The position numbers were made by a program, and so were the translations under genes. This document shows positions 1 through 8,921 of a stretch of DNA of 64,000 nucleotides, in pieces (the first letter of the stretch is position 1; every line of letters starts with the position of its first letter). Location of the stretch: positions 1 to 64,000 of the forward strand of contig JAJDDW010000016.1 in the NCBI GenBank assembly GCA_029260115.1, written 5' to 3'. The notes beneath the pieces are model-generated. The model made no database searches. It was given only the letters and a program-made list of their open reading frames with translations, and had not been told where the DNA came from. The DNA is from Phycisphaerae bacterium (GTDB lineage Bacteria > Planctomycetota > Phycisphaerae > UBA1845).

Positions 1-30
1 CATTCAGCTGGTTTTCTTTGGAGGAGGAAG

Positions 31-114
31 ATGCGAATCGCATCTCTAGGCGGGCTGGATAAGTTGATTATGTTGAAGCTTCGCGGCGAACGAGTTGTGC
101 TGTGTGCCATTTAG
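31..114 (+). CDS. Possible 27-residue leader peptide
   Basis: A short frame begins at an ATG three bases after a very strong ribosome site (GGAGGAGG, 20-27) and stops at 112-114. It lies 20 bases upstream of the start of the giant surface protein and in a different frame. The peptide is basic and partly hydrophobic and resembles nothing I recognise. The ATG lies inside a palindrome (GATGCG-AAT-CGCATC, about 30-44), which could fold over the start. It could be a translated leader that couples or tunes the next gene, or the strong site could be chance. The window edge hides any promoter. Confidence 0.3.
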   Translation: MRIASLGGLDKLIMLKLRGERVVLCAI

Positions 115-134
115 TTGATGGAGGGATTCGTCCA

Positions 135-3100
135 ATGATAGTAAGTCCGAGCGTGACTAAAACAGCGGCTCTAGTGAAGAAATTTTCGACGGCTAGTGGT
201 CGTTGTCTGCTTTCTTTAATCGTCGTCGGCATGTGCCTTTCATTTGGCACAACAGCGATGGCTAGTGGTGGCGATAAGAATAAGGTGTGCTTGGATGACT
301 GCCCATGTAGCGATGGCGTTTCGTTTCTTCGTTTAACATACACCGGACCTAGTGGGAGTACGGTGCGCGCCGAGAATAGCGGCGTCATATTCAATTCAGT
401 GCTCAACACGGGAGATTTATTCGAGCTGAATGGTACTCAAGGAGATGGTGGTTTTTCTAGTAATACGCTTTCTCTATTCATTGACAACGTTAAAGATGTA
501 GACATCCACGTTTCGTGCTCTCAGCCTATTGGCGTGGGTTTTGTATTTGGTACCTTCACCGTGGAGGCAATGGCTTCGGTCGATGGTGGTATGTTCGATA
601 CTCCATGCCCGTACGATTGTCCATGTGACGGTAACGAAGTTGATTTATCTAGATTTGGGCAAGGCGGTGATTCGTGTACGAGTAATCCTAGGCCGGTGGC
701 AACCGATGGGTCGCCAGCTTCGTTCGTGATGAGTGCCCGTACCCAGGTTGATAAAAATTCACCACTTGATCCAACCGCGTTGGGTAGCCCCGGGAAAGTG
801 GTAATTAATAAGGACGGTACCGGCGTAAAGAGGGCCAGTTGTTCCGGTGGTAAGGGGATTGCTGGCAAGGGTGGAGATAGGGACGAAGAACTGACATTTA
901 CGTTTGACAGTTCCATCTTGGCGGACAGCATTCAGATTCACTTGAACAAGGCTGATTTCCAAAACGATGGTGATGATGATGCTAGATTATTGATTCCCAA
1001 TGCTTCCGCAGGGCAGGATCAAGCCGTTGCTTCGCAGGCGATAGTTGGCTTAGACGGCTCAGCTAGTGCCGCTCAGCTTGGCGGTTTGACGTATTCGTGG
1101 ACGCAGCTAACAGGTCCAGCGGTTACGCTTTCTGACCCGACTGCCGTTCAGCCGACGTTCGTGGCGCCGGTGATTTCTCAACCTACACCGATCAATTTTC
1201 AACTGACGGTATCTGATGGTCAAAACACCCATTCGGACATCGTCCAGGTCAATGTTAATCTACTTAATGCCCCGAATACCGTCCCCAGTGCAGCTGCTGG
1301 CGCGGACATTGCTACGTTGGAATTGCTGCCTATTTTGCTGGATGCCACTAATTCGTTTGATACTGATGGCGATCTATTAACGTACACATGGGAGCAGGTA
1401 TCTGGCACGCCGGTAGTCTTGGTGGATGCCAATACCGCGAAGGCTAAGTTTTTGGCACCAGACCTTGTCGACGATGAGACGTTGAAATTTCGAGTGACTG
1501 TATCAGATGGCCAGACGACTTCGAGTGATACAGTACTAGCGGCTACGTCTAGTGCACCTGATGAGCCGGTCATTTACATTTCCAGCACAAGTTCGGCTGG
1601 CTTTGATTATACGATTACCACCGCTGAGATTGTTGCTGCATTTTCAAGTGATGGCGAAAATCGGGGCTGGGTAGATTTTAGTCAGTTTACGTCGTTGCCA
1701 TCGGGTTTGATGATCGATGCGTTCGCCATTCGAGAAACGAATGATGATCTGTATGTCGACTTCTATCTAGATTGTACGCCAGATTGCACCACGGATGCAG
1801 AATGTAGTGACAACGATGCATGCAACGGCGTGGAGACTTGTGATCCAGTAAACGGTTGCCAAGCGGGTACGCCGCTAGTTTGTGACGATGACAATTTATG
1901 CAATGGTGTTGAAACCTGTGATGCTGCAACTGGTTGCCAAGCAGGGACACAAGCCACTGCGGGTACGGCGTGCGATGACGGCGATGTTTGTAATGGTGAT
2001 GAAGTATGTGATGGTGGCGGCACCTGCCAAGCTGGCTCGCCTTTGACCTGTGATGATGGCAACGAGTGTAATGGCCTTGAGACCTGCGATCCTGCGCTAG
2101 GCTGTCAGCCTGGAAGCGGAACGAATTGCCCACCTCTTGAAGTTGTGTTCGTCATGGATACTTCTGGTTCTATGCAAAACGAAGGTAATGCACTTTGCTC
2201 GACTATAAGTGGCATCGTCGCTGATTTGGGCACACAAGGAATTACGGTGGCTCATTCCGTATTGGCTATTTATCCTAACAGCGGCAATGACTTGTTTAGC
2301 TGTCAAACGGAGCTGGACACGGTTCATGTGCTGTTGGGTGATGCGGTGCCAAACGATCCGGACGGATGCCCTGGCGATTTGAGCGGAAATAGTAGTTCAG
2401 AAAAAGACGAAAACTGGGGGCCTGCGACGGCGATTATAGCCGATCGTTTTGCCTGGACGCCTGGCTCTACGAGACTCATTATTCCTGTCAGTGACGAAGG
2501 TGCATGTTTAGGTAGTAGCGGCAACGGCTGCAATGACCCGGGTAGTGATCGAGATTCCGTTGAGAACGCGATTACCGTTGCAGTAGCAAATGGAGTGATT
2601 GTATCTCCCATTACGGGTGATGGCTCAAGTTCTTGCGTGATTGGCTTGGCGCAGCGCATGGCTATGGGCACTGGTGGTACAGCGTTTATGTCTTCCGATC
2701 CAAGTATGGACCTTGCAGCGGGTATAGCCAATATTATTTTGGCCGCTTGCGAGGCCGTTGACACCTGTGATGATGGCGACGCTTGCACCACGGATGACTC
2801 CTGTGACAGCGGCACTTGTCAAGGAACGCCGGTAACCTGTTTGCCTGACGATGAATGCCACTCTTTTGCATGTAATCCTGCGACTGGATTATGTGAAGCG
2901 GTCTCGATCAACGAGGGATTGGCATGCAGCGATGATGGCAATGTTTGTACAGATAATGTTTGTCAGGCTGGTGCTTGCGTGGCGGTCAATAATGATGCCA
3001 ATAGCTGTACTGATGGCTTGGCATGCACTACTGATGCCTGCGTGAGTGGTAGTTGCGTTGGTACGGCGATTACTTGTCCTGGCGATACCGATTGTCAGTC

Positions 3101-6100
3101 GTTTGTTTGTAATGAAACCTCCGGCATGTGCGAGGCCCAAAGCATTAATGGTGGGCTGGCCTGTACGGATGACGGCAATGCTTGTACGGATAATGTTTGT
3201 CAGGGTGGTGCATGCGTCACGGTCAATGACGATAGCAATAGCTGTACTGATGGTAATGCGTGTACGACGGATGTTTGTTTGGCCGGTGTATGTTCGAGTA
3301 GCTCGGACGGATGTCCGGCTGATACCGGTTGCCAAACTTTTGTATGTAATCCAGCCAACGGAATATGCGAAGCACAGAGTATCAATGAAGGCTTGGCATG
3401 TGATGCCGACGATAATCCTTGTACGGATAATGTTTGTTTGAGCGGTGCTTGTACGGTTGTTAATGATGACACCAATGCGTGCTCGGACAGTGATGCGTGT
3501 ACAACGGATGCGTGTGTAAGCGGCGCATGTGTGGGCACGGCGATTACGTGTCCTAGTGATACGGATTGTCAAACCTTTGTTTGTAATGGTGCCTCAGGAT
3601 TATGCCTACCTCAGCCGAAAAATGAAGGCTTGAGTTGCACGGATGACGGTAACGCTTGTACGGACAATGTCTGTACTTTCGGCGTATGTACCGCAGTCAA
3701 TGACAATACCAATGTTTGTTCTGATGGTATTAATTGCACCACGGATGCTTGTGTTGGTGGTTCGTGCATAGCGACACCGAATATTTGTCCTGATGCGACA
3801 GACTGTCAGACTTTTGCTTGTAATGAAGCTACCGGGCTGTGCGTGGCGAGTTCATCCAACGAAGGCTTGTCCTGCACGGAAGATGCCAATCCTTGCACGG
3901 ACAACGTGTGTCAAGCTGGCATTTGCGAAGCAGTGAATGACGATAGTAATACCTGCACAGACGGGAATGCCTGTACGAACGATGCTTGCGTAAGCGGTGT
4001 GTGTTCCAGCTCGTCCGTGACCTGCCCGGCTGCCACTGATTGCCAGACATTTACTTGTAATGCGGCGAACGGACAATGTGAAGCTCAGTCGTCCAATGAG
4101 GGGCTGGCTTGTAGCGATGATGGTAATCAATGCACGGATAATGTCTGCCAGATGGGTGTGTGCATTGCGGTGAATGATAATACCAACGCCTGTACAGATA
4201 ATAATCTTTGCACGACAGACGCCTGCATGGGTGGGGCGTGTATGAATACGCCGGTTTCCTGTCCTGATGCGACAAGCTGTCAGTCGTTTGCTTGTGATGT
4301 GGCTGATGGCCAGTGCAAGGCTCAATCTACAAATGAAGGTTTGGAATGTACCAGCGACGGGAATCCGTGTACGGATAATACCTGCCAGGCCGGTGCTTGT
4401 GTGGCGACCAATGATGATACCAACGCCTGCTCTGATGGTATTTCGTGTACGACTGATGCTTGCGTAGCCGGTGTTTGTTCGCCGACGCCTAGCGATGCTA
4501 ATTGTGATGACGGTAGTATATGTACCACGAATACCTGCTCGCCGCTGAGTCCTCAAGCTGATGCCAGCGGCTGTGTTAGTTCCGCAGTAGCTGGTTGTTG
4601 TCCGCTAGAACCATGCGAAGACAACAACGCGTGTACGGATAATGTATGCGATGGGGCAACAGGCTCTTGTAGCTTCCCGCCAATCGCACTTGACTGTTCA
4701 TCGTTCGATGGCGACTGCACGGTGGGGGTTTGTAACCCAGCTAATGGCACTTGCATGGTGCAGCCGGCCAACGAAGGGTTGGCTTGTACTGATGATGGCA
4801 ATGCCTGTACGGATGACGTTTGCCGTAGCGGAACATGCACACCAGAAAACAATGATATCAATACCTGTACCGACAACAATGCGTGTACGACTGATGATTG
4901 TGTCGCTGGGGCGTGCGTGAGCGTGGCTATCACTTGTCCTGCGGATACCGATTGTCAAACCTATACGTGCAATTCACTCACCGGACAATGTGAGGCCCAG
5001 TCTACCAATGAAGGGCTGGCTTGTACGGACGATGGCAACGCTTGCACCGACAATGTGTGCCAAGCTGGCGCGTGTGTGGCCGTTAACGACAATACGAATA
5101 GCTGTAGCGACGGCAATGTCTGTACTAACGATGCGTGCGTCGGCGGCGTTTGCCAAGGTACGAATGTTTCCTGTCCTGCGGATACCGATTGCCAAACTTT
5201 TGTATGCAATTTAACTACTGGCATGTGCGATGCTCAGTCCACGAATGAAGGATTGGGTTGCACGGATGACGGTAATGCTTGTACGGACAATGTGTGTCGT
5301 GCCGGTGTTTGTGCGGCTGAGAATGACGATACGAATGTTTGTACAGATAGCAATCCTTGCACGACCGATGCGTGCGTTGCAGGTGCGTGTACGGGTACAA
5401 GTATCACATGTCCAGCAGATACTGATTGTCAGACTTTTGTGTGCAATGCTACGACAGGACAATGTGAACCTCAGTCTACCAATGAAGGGTTGGCTTGTAC
5501 GGATGACGGCAATGTTTGTACGGATAATGTTTGCCAAAGTGGTGTATGCGCTGTGGTCAACAACGACGCCAATATATGTACGGACAACAATCCATGTACC
5601 AATGATGCTTGCGTTGGCGGAAGTTGCTCAAGTACGAATATCTCTTGCCCTGCTGATACGGATTGTCAAACATTCGTGTGCAATCCTGGCACAGGCGTTT
5701 GCGATGCGGTGTCGACCAATGAAGGTCTGGTATGCACGGACGATGGTAATCCGTGTACGGATAACAACTGTCGTAGTGGCGCTTGTGCTGCTGAAAATGA
5801 TGATACCAATACATGCTCCGACAGCAGCCTTTGTACAGCTGATGCCTGCGTCGCGGGCGGTTGCATCAGCACGGCTGTGACATGCGATGATAGTAATGTG
5901 TGCAACGGTGTAGAAACTTGCGATCCTTCGCTTGGCTGTCAAGCTGGCACACCACTTTCCTGTGTTGATGCCAATTTGTGTAACGGAACAGAGACCTGCG
6001 ATGCGTCGTTAGGCTGTCAAGCTGGCACGCCGTTGGTTTGCGATGATAACAATGCGTGCTCTGGTACGGAGACATGTGATCCAGCGTCGGGATGCCAGCC

Positions 6101-7835
6101 GGGTACGCCGCTGGTTTGTAACGATAATGATGTATGTAATGGCATTGAAACCTGTGCGCCAGCTAGTGGTTGTGTAGCAGGTACGCCTTTGGCGTGCGAT
6201 GATAACGATGCCTGTACCGGTGTAGAATCCTGCGATGCGGCGCTTGGCTGTCAGGCTGGGACGTCGTTAGTTTGTGATGATAGCGATGCGTGTAACGGCT
6301 TGGAGACATGCAACCCAGCCGTGGGTTGCGAAGCCGGTGTGCCAGTCGTTTGCGACGATAACGATGTATGTACGGGCGTGGAAACATGCGATCCTCTCAC
6401 GGGGGCATGTATCCCTGGCACGAATTTGGATTGCGATGATAACGATCTTTGTACCGTAGACGCTTGCGATGCAGTCCAGGGCTGCCTGCCGAAAACAGAT
6501 GTCGATTGTGATGACAACAATGTGTGTACGGGCGTGGAAACGTGCGATCCGTTGCTCGGCTGTCAGACGGGTACCCCGTTGGTGTGTGACGACCTGAATT
6601 TATGTACGGACGATGCATGCGATCCAATAGTTGGTTGTCAGTTCATTCCAGATGACCTTAACAGTTGCGAATCGGACGGCGATCTATGCACCCAAGAATT
6701 TTGCAATAAGGGGATATGTGATACGTTCAACCAAACTTGCCCATCAGATACGGAATGCAGTAGTTTTTCCTGCAATCCAAATACCGGCGACTGCGATGAA
6801 TTCCCCATTAGCGAAGGGCTAGCCTGTAGCGATGATGGTAATGAGTGTACGGCTGACGTTTGTCGAACTGGTCTTTGTGCCCATGAAGGGACAGACGGCG
6901 CCGCGTGCACTGATGATGGTATCGAATGTACCGAGGATCTTTGTGATGCGGCTGGTGTGTGTAATCATACGGATGTGATTGATGGTACGATTTGCACGCA
7001 AGATGTTCTGGCGTGTACGTTGGATGTTTGCAATGGTGGTGTTTGCGAACACCTAGGTATGGATGCGGTGTGCGATGATACGGTGGGCTGTACGGATGAC
7101 GTTTGCGATCTTATTAGCGATTGCGTGAACACACCGGTAGACCTGGCTTGTGATGATACTGTCGCATGTACGATCGATACTTGCGATGCGGTCAATGACT
7201 GCCAACACACGCCTGACGATATTGTTTGTGATGATGGGGTAGCTTGTACTAGCGATGTCTGCGACGAATTCGCTGGCTGCATCTCATCGCCGATCGACTC
7301 GATATGTGATGACAACGTGGCCTGTACGATCGACACCTGCGATTCTGTCAACGATTGTCAGTTTACACCGAATAGCAGCCTGTGTGATGACGGCAATGAA
7401 TGCACCTCAGATCAGTGCACTGCAACAGGATGTATCTTTACCAATACCGGCTTGTGCGGTGCTTGTTGTATTAATTCAACGAAGTCCTGTGTGTCAGACG
7501 TACTGCAGGGTACTTGTTCCAATTTGGAAGGCCTGTTCATTGGCGTCGGCACTGCTTGCCTTGGCGATATGGATAATGACGGCATCGACGATCTCTGTGA
7601 CAACTGCAATGGGGCCAACGATGCCATATTTGGCCAGTTGGTCTGCAGTAATACGGGTATCTCTTGCGAAGTCGATGCCGATTGTGATCCCAATGACGTG
7701 TGCCAGAAAGCTTGTCTCGGAAGAATACCTACGGTTTCCGAATGGGGCTTATTGGTGCTGACATTGCTGCTTTTAGTGTGCGGAAAGCTTTATTTTGGTG
7801 CCCGACGAAGCCTAGAGCCAGCTCGGGTCGGTTAA
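135..7835 (+). CDS. Giant secreted Cys-rich repeat protein with VWA domain and IPTL-type C-terminal anchor
   Basis: A 2566-residue surface protein. I chose ATG 135 because GGAGGG lies at 120-125; an in-frame ATG at 102 has no such site. Residues about 24-44 are a signal peptide. Two PKD/REJ-like beta domains follow (about 288-375 and 385-468), then short Cys repeats of the CNGxETCD type (548-665), then a von Willebrand A domain (665-872) with an intact MIDAS start (DTSGS). About twelve tandem 79-residue Cys-rich units fill 878-1915, followed by about ten CNGxETCD units and mixed Cys units to about 2435. The Cys repeats resemble the Dictyostelium CTDC repeat family (PF00526). The C-terminus has IPTVSEWG (about 2532), a hydrophobic helix and basic residues, as in IPTL-CTERM sorting signals. 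Exosortase H is encoded 3.7 kb downstream, so cell-surface processing by it is a strong inference. The ligand is unknown; adhesion is plausible. Confidence 0.93.
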   Translation: MIVSPSVTKTAALVKKFSTASGRCLLSLIVVGMCLSFGTTAMASGGDKNKVCLDDCPCSDGVSFLRLTYTGPSGSTVRAENSGVIFNSVLNTGDLFELNGTQGDGGFSSNTLSLFIDNVKDVDIHVSCSQPIGVGFVFGTFTVEAMASVDGGMFDTPCPYDCPCDGNEVDLSRFGQGGDSCTSNPRPVATDGSPASFVMSARTQVDKNSPLDPTALGSPGKVVINKDGTGVKRASCSGGKGIAGKGGDRDEELTFTFDSSILADSIQIHLNKADFQNDGDDDARLLIPNASAGQDQAVASQAIVGLDGSASAAQLGGLTYSWTQLTGPAVTLSDPTAVQPTFVAPVISQPTPINFQLTVSDGQNTHSDIVQVNVNLLNAPNTVPSAAAGADIATLELLPILLDATNSFDTDGDLLTYTWEQVSGTPVVLVDANTAKAKFLAPDLVDDETLKFRVTVSDGQTTSSDTVLAATSSAPDEPVIYISSTSSAGFDYTITTAEIVAAFSSDGENRGWVDFSQFTSLPSGLMIDAFAIRETNDDLYVDFYLDCTPDCTTDAECSDNDACNGVETCDPVNGCQAGTPLVCDDDNLCNGVETCDAATGCQAGTQATAGTACDDGDVCNGDEVCDGGGTCQAGSPLTCDDGNECNGLETCDPALGCQPGSGTNCPPLEVVFVMDTSGSMQNEGNALCSTISGIVADLGTQGITVAHSVLAIYPNSGNDLFSCQTELDTVHVLLGDAVPNDPDGCPGDLSGNSSSEKDENWGPATAIIADRFAWTPGSTRLIIPVSDEGACLGSSGNGCNDPGSDRDSVENAITVAVANGVIVSPITGDGSSSCVIGLAQRMAMGTGGTAFMSSDPSMDLAAGIANIILAACEAVDTCDDGDACTTDDSCDSGTCQGTPVTCLPDDECHSFACNPATGLCEAVSINEGLACSDDGNVCTDNVCQAGACVAVNNDANSCTDGLACTTDACVSGSCVGTAITCPGDTDCQSFVCNETSGMCEAQSINGGLACTDDGNACTDNVCQGGACVTVNDDSNSCTDGNACTTDVCLAGVCSSSSDGCPADTGCQTFVCNPANGICEAQSINEGLACDADDNPCTDNVCLSGACTVVNDDTNACSDSDACTTDACVSGACVGTAITCPSDTDCQTFVCNGASGLCLPQPKNEGLSCTDDGNACTDNVCTFGVCTAVNDNTNVCSDGINCTTDACVGGSCIATPNICPDATDCQTFACNEATGLCVASSSNEGLSCTEDANPCTDNVCQAGICEAVNDDSNTCTDGNACTNDACVSGVCSSSSVTCPAATDCQTFTCNAANGQCEAQSSNEGLACSDDGNQCTDNVCQMGVCIAVNDNTNACTDNNLCTTDACMGGACMNTPVSCPDATSCQSFACDVADGQCKAQSTNEGLECTSDGNPCTDNTCQAGACVATNDDTNACSDGISCTTDACVAGVCSPTPSDANCDDGSICTTNTCSPLSPQADASGCVSSAVAGCCPLEPCEDNNACTDNVCDGATGSCSFPPIALDCSSFDGDCTVGVCNPANGTCMVQPANEGLACTDDGNACTDDVCRSGTCTPENNDINTCTDNNACTTDDCVAGACVSVAITCPADTDCQTYTCNSLTGQCEAQSTNEGLACTDDGNACTDNVCQAGACVAVNDNTNSCSDGNVCTNDACVGGVCQGTNVSCPADTDCQTFVCNLTTGMCDAQSTNEGLGCTDDGNACTDNVCRAGVCAAENDDTNVCTDSNPCTTDACVAGACTGTSITCPADTDCQTFVCNATTGQCEPQSTNEGLACTDDGNVCTDNVCQSGVCAVVNNDANICTDNNPCTNDACVGGSCSSTNISCPADTDCQTFVCNPGTGVCDAVSTNEGLVCTDDGNPCTDNNCRSGACAAENDDTNTCSDSSLCTADACVAGGCISTAVTCDDSNVCNGVETCDPSLGCQAGTPLSCVDANLCNGTETCDASLGCQAGTPLVCDDNNACSGTETCDPASGCQPGTPLVCNDNDVCNGIETCAPASGCVAGTPLACDDNDACTGVESCDAALGCQAGTSLVCDDSDACNGLETCNPAVGCEAGVPVVCDDNDVCTGVETCDPLTGACIPGTNLDCDDNDLCTVDACDAVQGCLPKTDVDCDDNNVCTGVETCDPLLGCQTGTPLVCDDLNLCTDDACDPIVGCQFIPDDLNSCESDGDLCTQEFCNKGICDTFNQTCPSDTECSSFSCNPNTGDCDEFPISEGLACSDDGNECTADVCRTGLCAHEGTDGAACTDDGIECTEDLCDAAGVCNHTDVIDGTICTQDVLACTLDVCNGGVCEHLGMDAVCDDTVGCTDDVCDLISDCVNTPVDLACDDTVACTIDTCDAVNDCQHTPDDIVCDDGVACTSDVCDEFAGCISSPIDSICDDNVACTIDTCDSVNDCQFTPNSSLCDDGNECTSDQCTATGCIFTNTGLCGACCINSTKSCVSDVLQGTCSNLEGLFIGVGTACLGDMDNDGIDDLCDNCNGANDAIFGQLVCSNTGISCEVDADCDPNDVCQKACLGRIPTVSEWGLLVLTLLLLVCGKLYFGARRSLEPARVG
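2767..5880 (+). repeat. In-frame tandem 237-bp coding repeats (about 12 units)
   Basis: The period is 237 bp, seen for example at successive CPADTDCQ codons near 4937, 5173, 5410 and 5646. Each unit encodes about 79 residues with a fixed ladder of cysteines and the core NEGLxCTDDGNxCTDN. Neighbouring units keep the amino acids but use different synonymous codons, so they are old, selected protein repeats rather than a fresh DNA amplification. An interruption near 4490-4690 splits the array into two blocks. A related divergent unit recurs near 6735-6960. Confidence 0.85.
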
Positions 7836-7897
7836 TGGAGGACTTGGCTGGCTGTGCCGGTTAAAGCTTTGCTGTAAATAAAAAAAGTATTTTTCTC

Positions 7898-7927
7898 TTG
7901 TATTTGTATGGTGGATTGTGGTAAGAT
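7898..7927 (+). promoter_or_regulatory. Possible promoter before the Lnt-like gene
   Basis: TTGTAT (7898-7903) and TAAGAT (7922-7927) are separated by 18 bases. The placement about 22 bases before the GTG start fits, but both boxes are imperfect and no other support exists. Confidence 0.22.
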
Positions 7928-7948
7928 GGGGCTTGGCTGGTAGGCCTC

Positions 7949-8671
7949 GTGGACTTATCAGGCTTGGTATTGCGGTTTTGGAGAATGGGTATAGTGGCTC
8001 ATAAGGTGACAGACGATCGGCACTCTACTGCTTGGGGCGGGCTATTGGCCTTGTCTTTGGTGGGTGGTGCGATGTTTATGTCGCTTGCGCTATCGTCCGC
8101 TTCAAACCAATGGCTAGGCTTGATTACACTTGTTCCACTGCTCTTGAGCATGCGGTTGTTATCGCCTTCTCGGGCATTGTTGGCTGGTGGCCTTTTTGGC
8201 TTCTGCTTAGCCATATTTTGTAGTCTCGGTGCACATCCTTCGTTTGCTTTGTCAGTTAACTCCGCAGCTTTGACTACGCTGGCTGTGGGTGTTTATGGTC
8301 TGCTTGGTGCGCGTGTGACGCGTCGCATTGGGTTTAGCCCGCTCATTCTTGCTTTGGGTTGGGTGGCTGTTGAATTGGCATTAAAACCGTTGGCCATTAA
8401 GCATGGCTTATTGGCTTCGACTCAGGGCAGCGGTCTGTTTGTCCGTGTGATCGGTCCGGCGGCTGGTTATCTTGTAGTTGCCTTCCTTGTTGCCTACATC
8501 AACGCATCCCTCTTGGAGATTCTTACCGGGGCGTGTGCGATTGAAAGTGGCCGAGGACGTTTGGTCTTTTCTGGCCGGCCTCGTGAGTCGGCTATTCTGT
8601 TTTCTTTTCTTTACATTTCCGCAGAATTTGCGAATTTAGCGCGGCCTCGCGCTCCTCCCTTGGCTATCTAA
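7949..8671 (+). CDS. Lnt-like polytopic membrane protein without nitrilase domain
   Basis: A 240-residue membrane protein with about six hydrophobic segments. The N-terminal half (WLGLITLVPLLLSMR followed by a Gly-rich helix) resembles the membrane region of apolipoprotein N-acyltransferase (Lnt). The large periplasmic carbon-nitrogen hydrolase domain that carries the Lnt Glu-Lys-Cys triad is absent: the protein ends after the last membrane helices and a short basic tail. It therefore cannot be a normal Lnt. It lies between two genes for IPTL-anchored proteins, which hints at a role in envelope or surface-protein handling, but that is inference. The start is uncertain: GTG 7949 is used here, and ATG 7985 is possible but its GGAG is too close. 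It could also be an unrelated membrane protein of similar topology. Confidence 0.65.
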   Translation: MDLSGLVLRFWRMGIVAHKVTDDRHSTAWGGLLALSLVGGAMFMSLALSSASNQWLGLITLVPLLLSMRLLSPSRALLAGGLFGFCLAIFCSLGAHPSFALSVNSAALTTLAVGVYGLLGARVTRRIGFSPLILALGWVAVELALKPLAIKHGLLASTQGSGLFVRVIGPAAGYLVVAFLVAYINASLLEILTGACAIESGRGRLVFSGRPRESAILFSFLYISAEFANLARPRAPPLAI

Positions 8672-8872
8672 GTTGTCAACTGCCTTCCTGTTTGGCGAGG
8701 TGGTCGACTTGGAAGTAAACGCGAATTATTTTGTTTCGCGATTATGCTGGCGGCTTCGGTTATACATAAAATATTAGAGTTTGCGCGTACGACGGTTTAT
8801 TCGACTGGTCTAATAGCAATAAACCCGCTGTGGTTAGTCGCTGTCGACGCGATTGTTTACTACCGTTGAAGT

Positions 8873-8895
8873 CGAGAGGGGATTGTCTTCTCTCG
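8873..8895 (+). promoter_or_regulatory. Leader hairpin before the second IPTL-anchored gene
   Basis: CGAGAG (8873-8878) pairs with CTCTCG (8890-8895) just upstream of the ribosome site GGAGG (8909-8913). A second inverted repeat, CGCGAA/TTCGCG, lies at 8720-8740 in the same intergenic stretch. Either could affect mRNA stability or initiation. No ligand-binding fold is recognised. Confidence 0.3.
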
Positions 8896-8921
8896 CAAAT
8901 CCTTGTTTGGAGGTAATGGAA

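Noticed and set aside
2889-4556. Long minus-strand frames (227 and 234 codons) inside the giant gene
   Set aside because: They are periodic antisense shadows of the coding repeats, with Thr/Arg-Ile patterns and no ribosome site.
2767-7440. CRISPR-like regular repeats
   Set aside because: The 237-bp and 78-bp periods are in frame, encode Cys-rich protein units and have no spacer structure.
8032-8223. Second frame within the Lnt-like gene
   Set aside because: It is fully overlapped by a longer frame with membrane-protein hydrophobicity.
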